Positions 1-5,281 of a stretch of 6,832 nt of DNA are shown piece by piece. Under the pieces are notes generated by a model. The model was not told the origin of the DNA. It saw only the letters and a program-made list of their open reading frames with translations, and searched no databases. The stretch lies in assembly GCA_019690055.1 (NCBI GenBank), contig JADGGF010000241.1, positions 1-6,832 on the forward strand, written 5' to 3'. The position numbers and the translations under genes are program-made. The stretch is from Micromonosporaceae bacterium. Lineage in GTDB: Bacteria; Actinomycetota; Actinomycetes; Mycobacteriales; Micromonosporaceae. Every line of letters begins with the position of its first letter. Position 1 is the first letter of the stretch.

Positions 1-129
1 GGGTGGCGCCCAGGCGGACGGCGTAGTGGGTGCCAGCGGCGGGGTGGGAAGCCCCGGCGGGGCGGATGACGGCGGCTGGTCGGGCGACAACCCCGCCGGT
101 TCCGGGGGCGGCTGGAGCGGATGCGACAC
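1..129 (-). CDS. Proline-rich protein, N-terminal fragment (continues beyond window)
   Basis: This is an open minus-strand frame starting at a GTG (129-127) and running off the left edge, so only 43 residues are visible. They begin MSHPLQPPPEPAG and continue as a Pro/Ser/Ala/Thr-rich stretch ending in SAWAPP. A Shine-Dalgarno-like AAGGA (142-138) sits 8 nt upstream of the GTG, and third codon positions are mostly G or C. Flexible proline-rich N-termini like this are common in actinobacterial membrane proteins ahead of their first membrane helix, but no domain is visible here, so no function is assigned. It is divergent from ligC, and its presence argues against the longest possible ligC start, which would overlap it. 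Other frames in this low-complexity stretch are also open, which limits confidence. Confidence 0.45.
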   Translation of the reverse strand, partial: MSHPLQPPPEPAGLSPDQPPSSAPPGLPTPPLAPTTPSAWAPP

Positions 130-158
130 CGATCAATTCCTTCCCTCGTGGCCGGCCG

Positions 159-164
159 ATCGTA
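159..164 (-). promoter_or_regulatory. Possible -10 element for the left-edge gene
   Basis: The minus strand reads TACGAT, matching the actinobacterial -10 consensus TANNNT, about 30 nt before the GTG start at 129. No convincing -35 hexamer lies 16-18 nt upstream. The rest of the 120-base divergent region (130-249) holds no other signal I can support; the ligC promoter must lie in it or farther left. Confidence 0.25.
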
Positions 165-249
165 CCGCGGAGCGTCGACCATCGATGCCCCCTTCGCCGG
201 CGACCCGCCACCCCGGCCGATGTCGGTGGTGGGTGGCAGACTCGCTGGC

Positions 250-1344
250 GTGGACCTGCCCGTGATGCCGCCCGTGGAGCCCATGCTCGCCACCAGCGTC
301 CCGGAGATCCCGGCCGCGCCGGGCATGCGGTACGAGCCCAAATGGGACGGGTTCCGCACCATCGTGTTCCGGGACGGCGACGAGGTCGAGCTGCTCAGCC
401 GGGGCGGCAAGACCATGACCCGGTACTTCCCGGAGGTCGTGGCGCAGGTGCGCCAGCAGCTGCCCGCCCGCTGCGTGGTCGACGGCGAGATCGTGCTCAT
501 CCACCGGCCGGAGGGGCAGACGCCCCGCCTGCACTTCGAGTTGCTGCAGCAGCGCATCCACCCCGCCGCCTCCCGGGTGCGCCTGCTCGCCGAGCAGACG
601 CCCTGCGACTTCGTGGCCTTCGACCTGCTGGCGATCGGGGACGAGAGCCTGCTCGCCCAGCCGTACGCCCGGCGCCGCGAGCGGCTGGAGGCGGAGTTGG
701 CGACGGTGAAGCCGCCCGTGCACGTCACCCCCACCACCCAGGACCCGGACACGGCGCGGCGCTGGTTCGAGGAGTTCGAGGGCGCGGGGCTCGACGGGCT
801 GATCGCCAAGCCGGCCGACCTCGCCTACGTGCCCGGCAAGCGGCTGATGTTCAAGATCAAACATGCCCGCACGGTCGACTGCGTGGTGGCGGGGTTCCGC
901 TGGCACAAATCGGGCGGCGTCGTGGGGTCGCTGCTGCTGGGCCTCTACGACGACCAGGGGCGGCTGCACCACGTGGGGGTGTGCGCCAGCTTCAGCATGG
1001 CCCGGCGCCGACAGCTGCTCGACGAGCTGGCGCCGTACCGGGAGAACGCCCGCGACGGGCACCCGTGGATGGAGTGGATCAACGCGGTCGAGGCGGCCGG
1101 GGCGGCCGGGCAGCGGATCCCGGGCGGGCTGTCCCGGTGGAGCGCCGGCAAGGACCTGAGCTGGGAGCCGCTGCGGCCCGACCTGGTGGTGGAGGTCGGC
1201 TACGACGCGATGGAGGGCGACCGGTTCCGGCACACCGCGCAGTTCCGCCGCTGGCGCCCCGACCGCACCCCGCAGTCGTGCACCTACGCCCAGCTCGACC
1301 GACCGCTGCGCTTCGACGTGGACGAGGTGCTCGCCCGCTCGTGA
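250..1344 (+). CDS. ligC: ATP-dependent DNA ligase, LigC type
   Basis: This enzyme seals nicks in duplex DNA through an enzyme-AMP intermediate. From the chosen GTG it has 364 residues, the usual LigC size. Nucleotidyltransferase motifs appear in order: motif I EPKWDGFR with the AMP-accepting Lys near residue 31, motif III DGEI near 78-81, motif IIIa FVAFDLL near 121-127, motif IV GLDGLIAK near 180-187 and motif V FKIKH near 201-205. An OB-fold half follows, with motif VI in RHTAQFRRWRPD near 327-338. The polymerase and phosphoesterase domains of full-length LigD are absent. The GTG start gives VDLPVMPPVEPMLA, which matches the family's usual N-terminus as I recall it. An in-frame ATG at 220 is the main alternative; an ATG at 121 would overlap the divergent gene. 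No strong ribosome-binding site picks the start. In mycobacteria LigC is a backup end-joining and excision-repair ligase (family knowledge). Confidence 0.92.
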   Translation: MDLPVMPPVEPMLATSVPEIPAAPGMRYEPKWDGFRTIVFRDGDEVELLSRGGKTMTRYFPEVVAQVRQQLPARCVVDGEIVLIHRPEGQTPRLHFELLQQRIHPAASRVRLLAEQTPCDFVAFDLLAIGDESLLAQPYARRRERLEAELATVKPPVHVTPTTQDPDTARRWFEEFEGAGLDGLIAKPADLAYVPGKRLMFKIKHARTVDCVVAGFRWHKSGGVVGSLLLGLYDDQGRLHHVGVCASFSMARRRQLLDELAPYRENARDGHPWMEWINAVEAAGAAGQRIPGGLSRWSAGKDLSWEPLRPDLVVEVGYDAMEGDRFRHTAQFRRWRPDRTPQSCTYAQLDRPLRFDVDEVLARS

Positions 1345-1377
1345 GCCGGCCTTGGCCGGCCCGCACGTGGGCCGGCC
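1345..1377 (+). terminator. GC-rich overlapping hairpins after ligC
   Basis: Two mutually exclusive hairpins start right after the ligC stop. The first is GCCGGC-CTTG-GCCGGC (1345-1360). The second has a 9-bp stem, GGCCGGCCC (1354-1362) with GGGCCGGCC (1369-1377), around a 6-nt loop. There is no T-run, as is common for actinomycete terminators. Position directly after the stop supports transcription termination. Confidence 0.55.
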
Positions 1378-1422
1378 CGGGGACTGCACGGCGGCTGCCC
1401 CGTGCCGGGTGCCCCACGCCGG

Positions 1423-1428
1423 TATCGT
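1423..1428 (+). promoter_or_regulatory. Possible -10 element for the lipoprotein hydrolase gene
   Basis: TATCGT fits TANNNT and lies about 50 nt before the GTG start at 1480, downstream of the ligC terminator hairpins, where a promoter would be expected. No recognisable -35 hexamer is seen, so this is weak. Confidence 0.25.
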
Positions 1429-1479
1429 GAGGCGGTCGACGGCCCCAGCCGTACGAATCCACCAGTTCGGAGGGACTCA

Positions 1480-3012
1480 GTGCATCGACGTGTCACTATC
1501 CCGGCCGTGGCCCTGCTGCTCGTCCTCACCGGCTGCGTCCCCGACGCCCCCGAGCCGCCGACGCCGACGAGGCCCGACGGCGAGGCCGGCCAGAAGTGGG
1601 AGGACTGCTTCGCGGAGGCTCGCGAAACCAACCCGCAGCTCGACCGGGACCTGTCCGTGGAGTGCACGACGGTGACGGTGCCCAAGGACTGGGGCAAGCC
1701 CGACAGCGGGGAAACATTCGAGATCGCGGTGATGCGCATCTACACCGGCGACCTGGCGGAGAAGCAGGGATCGGTGGTCACGAACCCCGGCGGGCCGGGT
1801 GGCTCGGGGTTGACCTGGCTGCCGCTGTTCGTGCAGCCACCGGCGGACATGGCGCTGCCGCCCACCGAGCTGCTGGATCGATTCGCCCTGGTCACGTTCG
1901 ACCCCCGGGGCGTGGGTAAGTCCGCACCGGTCGAGTGCATCTCCGACGCCGACCTGGACGCGCAGTTCGCCTACGACCCCGATCCGGTCACCCAGGCGGC
2001 CTTCGATGGGTTCGTCGACCTGAACCGGCGCATCGGCGAGGGGTGCGGCAACAAGTACGGCGACGACCTGCGCCTGTTCTCAACCGTGCAGACCGCCCGG
2101 GACATGGACGCGATCCGGGCCGCCCTCGGCGAGGAGAAGCTCACCTACCTCGGCTTCTCGTACGGCACGCTGCTGGGCGCCGTCTACGCCCAGCTCTTCC
2201 CCGGCAACGTGCGCGCGTTCGTGCTCGACGGCGCCGTGGACCCGACGGCGGGCCCGATCGCCGCGTCCGAGGGCCAGGCCATGGGCTTCGAGCGAGCCCT
2301 GTCGAACTTCACCGAATGGTGCCAGGCCAACCGGGCGACCTGCCCGATCCACGACAACCCGCGCGGCGCCATCGCGGCGGAGATCGAACGGGGTCGGGTC
2401 TCGCCGGTCGAGGGTCCCGACGGCCGGAAGGCGACCGCCGGGTGGGTGCTGTGGGGAGTCATCCTGTCGATGTACTCGCAGGACTTCTGGCCGGTGCTGG
2501 GGCAAGCGATCGACAAGCTCCGAAACGGAGACGCCACCTGGATCCTGCTGCTGGCCGACACCTACGCCGACCGCGACGAGAACGGCCGATACCGCAGCAA
2601 CCAGTTCGACGCCTTCAACGCCATCAACTGCGCCGACGAGGACACGTACCCGAGCGTCGAGGAGATCCGCCAGCTGCAGGCGCAGTGGCGGACCAAGTAC
2701 CCGATGTTCGGCCCCGCCCTGGCCACCGGCCTGCTGAGCTGCGCGTTGTGGCCGGGTGGGAAGGACCCCTACCCGACCGGGCCGGCCACCGGCGCCCCCG
2801 AGATCGTCGTGGTCGGCACGACCGGCGACCCCGCGACGCCGTACGAGTCGACCAAGAAGCTCGCCGACATGCTCGGCGTCGGGGTGGTCGTGACCTGGGA
2901 GGGTGAGGGACACACCGCCTACTCCGAGTCGCGGTGCATCCAGCGGGCGGTCGACAACTACCTGATCGACCTCATCGTCCCCGACGACGGGTTGACCTGC
3001 CCCGCCCGCTGA
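1480..3012 (+). CDS. Lipoprotein alpha/beta-hydrolase, tripeptidyl-aminopeptidase (TAP) type
   Basis: This is a predicted secreted, membrane-anchored serine peptidase/hydrolase of 510 residues. The GTG at 1480 is chosen because GGAGGGA (1469-1475) lies 4 nt upstream and because it gives a short signal peptide: MHRR, a hydrophobic stretch, then the lipobox LTGC with Cys19 as the predicted lipidated residue. A Pro-rich linker follows. The hydrolase fold shows the oxyanion-side motif NPGGPGGSG (about 102-110), FDPRGVGKS (about 141-148), the nucleophile elbow GFSYGT with Ser227, the acid Asp450 in VGTTGDPATP and the His478 in GEGHTAY. The last part corresponds to the TAP-like C-terminal domain. 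Relatives remove N-terminal tripeptides from peptides outside the cell; the actual substrate here is unknown. It has its own terminator-bounded position and no operon partner. Confidence 0.9.
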   Translation: MHRRVTIPAVALLLVLTGCVPDAPEPPTPTRPDGEAGQKWEDCFAEARETNPQLDRDLSVECTTVTVPKDWGKPDSGETFEIAVMRIYTGDLAEKQGSVVTNPGGPGGSGLTWLPLFVQPPADMALPPTELLDRFALVTFDPRGVGKSAPVECISDADLDAQFAYDPDPVTQAAFDGFVDLNRRIGEGCGNKYGDDLRLFSTVQTARDMDAIRAALGEEKLTYLGFSYGTLLGAVYAQLFPGNVRAFVLDGAVDPTAGPIAASEGQAMGFERALSNFTEWCQANRATCPIHDNPRGAIAAEIERGRVSPVEGPDGRKATAGWVLWGVILSMYSQDFWPVLGQAIDKLRNGDATWILLLADTYADRDENGRYRSNQFDAFNAINCADEDTYPSVEEIRQLQAQWRTKYPMFGPALATGLLSCALWPGGKDPYPTGPATGAPEIVVVGTTGDPATPYESTKKLADMLGVGVVVTWEGEGHTAYSESRCIQRAVDNYLIDLIVPDDGLTCPAR

Positions 3013-3066
3013 GAGCGCGGGCGGCGGCGAGGCCGATCGTCCACACGGAACGGACGGCGTGGCGTA

Positions 3067-3087
3067 CGGTCCACCCACCGTGGACCG
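3067..3087. repeat. Small hairpin overlapping the convergent terminator
   Basis: CGGTCCAC (3067-3074) and GTGGACCG (3080-3087) form a perfect 8-bp stem with a 5-nt loop. Its right arm overlaps the first bases of the larger hairpin at 3083-3125, so the two cannot fully form together. Confidence 0.5.
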
Positions 3088-3125
3088 CGCCAGCCGGATC
3101 GCGACATGATCCGGCTGGCGCGGTC
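3083..3125. terminator. Bidirectional terminator between convergent genes
   Basis: An 18-bp perfect inverted repeat, GACCGCGCCAGCCGGATC (3083-3100) and its exact complement (3108-3125), surrounds a 7-nt loop. It lies 70 nt after the hydrolase stop and 47 nt after the rsr stop on the other strand, in the only gap between these converging genes. No T-run is present on either side, typical for actinomycetes. It can serve both transcripts. Confidence 0.8.
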
Positions 3126-3172
3126 GTCACCGGTATCGACCCTGGCCAGTCGCCGGTCAGCCCCGGTCAGGG

Positions 3173-4729
3173 TCAGAACGGCCAGTCGGCGTCCCGGCGG
3201 CGCTCCAGGAGCGGGATCGCCTGGAACGCCGCATCGGTGAGGCCACCGAACGTGTGCCGGGTACCCAGACCCGACGGCGCGTGGCCGAGCCGGTACCCAC
3301 CGAGGTTCCAGGTGTAGACCGGCACGTGGCGCGGCACCCCGGCGGTGACGTCGCGGTCACCGTTGTCGTGCGCCTGCTCGTCGGTGACGATCACGACCCG
3401 GTCGTGCCGGTCGTACCACCGGCGCACCGCCTCTGCCGTGTTCGTCCCGCCACCCCGGCGCGGGAACGACTCGATGAGCTTGAGCAGGGCGATGCCACGG
3501 GGCACCCGCACCGCGCCGGAGTCCGTGTCGAACCAGACGAGCGTCGGCTTCTCGGCCCGCAGCGCGAGCGCGGCGCCGAACACCTTCGCCGCGTCCGCCC
3601 GGGACATCCGCGACCGCGCCCCGGTGACCGGCACGTCCATGGAGCCGGACAGATCCACGAGGATCAGCGTCCGCCCCGGCAGCCGCGGCACCGCGCTCAG
3701 CGACGCGTTCAGCGCCTGCTCCAGGGCCGAGGCCCAGCGCACCGAGCGCGTGGCGCGGTAGGCCGCCAGGAACCGGAACGGGAACTGCCGGGACTTGGCC
3801 ACCTGCTCCGGATCGGCCAGCCGCTGCGCCACCGTGGCCGCGACCTCGTCCGGGACCCCGGCCTCGTCGAAGCCACGCAGGTTGCGCAGCAGCGCCATGT
3901 ACCCCATGGTCGGGATCAGCGCGGTCCACAGCGCGGCCCGGTTCACGGTGGGACCGGCCAGGGACAGCGCGTCCTCCCAGGTCATGCCGGCGGCCCGCAG
4001 CGCGTCGACGTCGAGCAGCACCCGCGGGTTCTCCGCCGCGGCGCGGCGCAGCTCCGCGTTGGCCACGACCATCGGCAGCGAGGCGGGAATCTCCTGCGAC
4101 CGGTCGTGCCGGCGCGTGATCGCCCACGCGAACAGGTCCCCCTGCTCCGGGCTCACCGGGGCCGGGTGGGTCAGCTCGAGCACGTCGCCGAACCGGAACC
4201 CCTTGGTGGCGGTGTCGTACCGCAGCAGCGCGAACGGCGTGTAGAGGCGCCGTACGGCGTCGGCGATGCCCCGCTTCACCGGCTTCGGGATGGCCCGACC
4301 GTACCGTCCGCTCCACCAGGCCAGCGCCTCACCGGGCTCGTCGGCCCGCTGCAGCGCCGAGTCGACGATCTGCCGCGAACCGGAGACGCCGTGGTCCACC
4401 ATCGCCTTGGCCGCCTGCAGCGCCGCGACCAGGGAGGCCGAGCGCATGTTGGCGCCGTCGCGCAGCCAGCGCACGAACCGAGCCATCCACTGTGGATCCT
4501 CGACCGCAACCCGGGTCACGAGGGCCTCGTAGCGGGCGTCCCGGGTCGCCGCGTCCTCGTAGAACGTGCCCTCGCTCACCATCATCGCGACGGCGAGCAG
4601 GAACAGCTCGCTCTTGGCGTCGCGGGCGAACCCGGGCGCGCCCTCGTGGGTGAGGCCGGCCGGCGCCGAGCCGGTGACGACCGGCGACCGGCGGGCGACG
4701 AAAGCGAACCGCGTGTTGAACTTCGCCAT
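3173..4729 (-). CDS. rsr: Ro60/Rsr family RNA-binding protein (TROVE-vWA)
   Basis: This is the bacterial orthologue of the Ro autoantigen, 518 residues. The TROVE region (about residues 5-335) is a helical-repeat ring that in characterised Ro proteins binds Y RNAs on its outer surface and ends of misfolded or damaged RNA in its cavity. A von Willebrand A domain follows. Its metal-ion site is intact: DLSGS with Asp359, Ser361 and Ser363, then GGGTNT near 427-432 and VTDE with Asp450. The start giving MAKFNTRF is chosen because GGAGG (4744-4740) lies 10 nt upstream; the ATG at 4747 overlaps that site. It is the last gene of the minus-strand block and lies 41 nt downstream of structured RNA C, next to three predicted Y RNAs, as expected for rsr loci. 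In Deinococcus, Rsr and a Y RNA work with polynucleotide phosphorylase in RNA degradation (family knowledge). No truncation is seen. Confidence 0.93.
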   Translation of the reverse strand: MAKFNTRFAFVARRSPVVTGSAPAGLTHEGAPGFARDAKSELFLLAVAMMVSEGTFYEDAATRDARYEALVTRVAVEDPQWMARFVRWLRDGANMRSASLVAALQAAKAMVDHGVSGSRQIVDSALQRADEPGEALAWWSGRYGRAIPKPVKRGIADAVRRLYTPFALLRYDTATKGFRFGDVLELTHPAPVSPEQGDLFAWAITRRHDRSQEIPASLPMVVANAELRRAAAENPRVLLDVDALRAAGMTWEDALSLAGPTVNRAALWTALIPTMGYMALLRNLRGFDEAGVPDEVAATVAQRLADPEQVAKSRQFPFRFLAAYRATRSVRWASALEQALNASLSAVPRLPGRTLILVDLSGSMDVPVTGARSRMSRADAAKVFGAALALRAEKPTLVWFDTDSGAVRVPRGIALLKLIESFPRRGGGTNTAEAVRRWYDRHDRVVIVTDEQAHDNGDRDVTAGVPRHVPVYTWNLGGYRLGHAPSGLGTRHTFGGLTDAAFQAIPLLERRRDADWPF

Positions 4730-4739
4730 GGTCGTGTCG

Positions 4740-4744
4740 CCTCC
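4740..4744 (-). promoter_or_regulatory. Ribosome-binding site that fixes the rsr start
   Basis: The minus strand reads GGAGG, 10 nt before the ATG at 4729. The spacing is slightly long but it is the only strong match. It excludes the in-frame ATG at 4747, which would sit on top of it. Confidence 0.65.
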
Positions 4745-4770
4745 CATCGTGGTCGTCCTGGCGAGTCAGA

Positions 4771-4898
4771 GATGCCCGAGAACAAAAGCGGCCTCGGCCT
4801 TCCGACCCTGCGCACCGTGCTCGCACAGCGCGAGAGCCGTTCGGGAATCGAACCCAGATCGAACCATGAAGTATCCGAATGCCTGCGCACCGGGCATC
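4771..4898 (-). ncRNA. Y RNA-like RNA C (partial tRNA mimic)
   Basis: The 5' GATGCCCG (4898-4891) pairs with the 3' CGGGCATC (4778-4771), an 8-bp closing stem. Inside are the blocks shared with RNAs A and B: CCCGGTGCGCAG, then 9 nt, then TACTTC near the 5' end, and CTCGGGC at the 3' end. A tRNA T-arm follows (GGG, loop TTCGATT, CCC; outer pairs include a U-G and a C-A mismatch). Then comes GCTC...GAGC, a D-stem equivalent with an 11-nt loop, followed by ACGG exactly as in RNA B. The acceptor helix present in B is missing: only ACG joins T-arm and D-arm-like hairpin. Its 3' end is 41 nt before the rsr ATG, so it may be cut from an rsr leader. Ends are inferred from pairing only. Alternative: a decayed copy of B. 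Confidence 0.72.
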
Positions 4899-4909
4899 GT
4901 TGCCGCATA

Positions 4910-4915
4910 ACCATA
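4910..4915 (-). promoter_or_regulatory. Possible -10 element for RNA C and rsr
   Basis: The minus strand reads TATGGT (TANNNT), 11 nt before the predicted 5' end of RNA C, a natural distance if transcription starts near that end. The -35 region is poor (TTCGCC at 4940-4935, 19 nt away). A perfect 13-base palindrome lies just upstream. Confidence 0.35.
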
Positions 4916-4951
4916 CGCTGACACTGACGGGGGTGGCGAACGAATTCTTTA

Positions 4952-4964
4952 GTCCACTGTGGAC
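4952..4964. promoter_or_regulatory. Operator-like palindrome upstream of RNA C
   Basis: GTCCAC-T-GTGGAC is a perfect 6+6 inverted repeat around one base. It lies in the gap between RNAs B and C, upstream of the proposed RNA C promoter. Near-identical 13-mers occur at 4485-4497 and 5429-5441. The size and position suit a dimeric regulator, but no regulator gene is present in the window. Confidence 0.4.
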
Positions 4965-4972
4965 ATTCAGAT

Positions 4973-5004
4973 TACTGGTACCGCGGTATCTCTCGGTACT
5001 GGTA
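4973..5004. repeat. TACTGGTA direct repeat with an embedded palindrome
   Basis: TACTGGTA occurs at 4973-4980 and 4997-5004, 24 bases apart. The first copy runs into the perfect 10-base palindrome TACCGCGGTA (4979-4988). On the minus strand this follows the 3' end of RNA B directly. It may be a processing or termination structure, or a protein-binding site; the sequence does not decide. Confidence 0.4.
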
Positions 5005-5007
5005 TTG

Positions 5008-5155
5008 GAGGATGCCCGAGATCAGAGTCGATGACGGCCCAACCGTGCTCTAACCACTGAGCTACCGCCCCCACGACGGTGGGGCGGGCAGGACTCGAAC
5101 CTACGACCTCGTCGATTACGTCGAAGTAGCCGGCATCTGCGCACCGGGCATCCTC
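5008..5155 (-). ncRNA. Y RNA-like RNA B (YrlA-type, circularly permuted tRNA mimic)
   Basis: GAGGATGCCCG (5155-5145) pairs perfectly with CGGGCATCCTC (5018-5008), an 11-bp closing stem. After the shared blocks CCCGGTGCGCAG and TACTTC comes a tRNA body in permuted order: variable segment AGGTC; T-arm GTAGG-TTCGAGT-CCTGC; acceptor 3' strand CCGCCCC (5087-5081); short connecting loop; acceptor 5' strand GGGGCGG (5071-5065); TA; D-arm GCTC-AGTGGTTA-GAGC. Residues equivalent to U8, A14, G15, G18, G19, A21, C48, U54, U55, C56 and A58 are all kept, so an L-shaped fold is expected. The acceptor end is closed (CCAC can pair on with GTGG), and the sequences at the anticodon-stem positions (CGGTT and the stretch before AGGTC) do not pair, so it cannot be charged or decode. 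YrlA RNAs are known tRNA mimics with their ends in the Ro-binding stem. RNA B lies 2 nt from RNA A, upstream of rsr. Confidence 0.85.
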
Positions 5156-5157
5156 AA

Positions 5158-5258
5158 GCCGGCCCGAGGACACGCTGGCATCCGGGGCCCCAGCCGTGAT
5201 GGGGCTTCCGGGGTTTAACAGACCTCGAAGTACCCGTCTACCTTCGCACCGGGCCGGC
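5158..5258 (-). ncRNA. Y RNA-like RNA A (compact, not tRNA-like)
   Basis: GCCGGCCCG (5258-5250) pairs perfectly with CGGGCCGGC (5166-5158), a 9-bp closing stem for a 101-nt RNA. It has the shared CCCGGTGCGAAG, 9 nt, TACTTC blocks at the 5' side and CTCGGGC at the 3' side. In A alone the 5' blocks form a hairpin, CGAAGgTA with TACTTCG around a 6-nt loop, with one bulged G. CGAAGGTAG also occurs in the Ro-binding helix of vertebrate Y RNAs (from memory of human hY1). The inner part folds as GCCCCA-loop7-TGGGGC (5205-5200 with 5192-5187), flanked by CCGG/CCGG. No T-arm or D-arm is seen. It starts 23 nt after the phosphoesterase stop and ends 2 nt before RNA B. Ends are predicted from pairing. 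Confidence 0.72.
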
Positions 5259-5265
5259 GATACCG

Positions 5266-5271
5266 ACCGTA
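5266..5271 (-). promoter_or_regulatory. Possible -10 element for the RNA array
   Basis: The minus strand reads TACGGT (TANNNT), 7 nt before the predicted 5' end of RNA A. A weak -35 candidate TGGCGA lies at 5295-5290 with an 18-nt spacer, inside the end of the phosphoesterase gene. The array could equally be co-transcribed with that gene. Confidence 0.35.
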
Positions 5272-5281
5272 CCGGAAACGG

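Noticed and set aside
121..249. Longer LigC N-terminus from the ATG at 121
   Set aside because: The added 43 residues do not resemble the family N-terminus, and the start would overlap the divergent gene with its good ribosome-binding site.
133..1389. 418-codon minus-strand frame opposite ligC
   Set aside because: It has no recognisable domain and an Arg/Pro/Gly/His-rich composition typical of antisense frames in high-GC genes; ligC is certain on the other strand.
4786..4800. Intrinsic terminator GGCCGAGGCCGCTTTTG inside RNA C (minus strand)
   Set aside because: The only stem is GGCC/GGCC with a two-base loop, the T-run is four bases, and it lies before the conserved 3' closing arm of the RNA.
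4861..4920. Sigma-54 promoter, as used by some RNA-repair operons with rsr
   Set aside because: No TGGCAC-N5-TTGCA-like pair is present in the gap between RNAs B and C or before RNA A.
3254..4921. 555-codon plus-strand frame opposite rsr and RNA C
   Set aside because: It is an antisense shadow of rsr, Arg/His/Pro-rich without a domain, and runs on into the structured RNA region.
5008..5155. An ordinary tRNA gene
   Set aside because: T-arm, acceptor and D-arm are all present but in permuted order, the acceptor end is closed by a short loop, and no anticodon arm can be formed from the flanking sequences.
4967..5173. Minus-strand 68-codon open frame containing GSSPARPTVVGAVAQWLEH
   Set aside because: This is the translation of the T-arm, acceptor and D-arm of RNA B; such peptides are well-known false calls over tRNA-like sequence.
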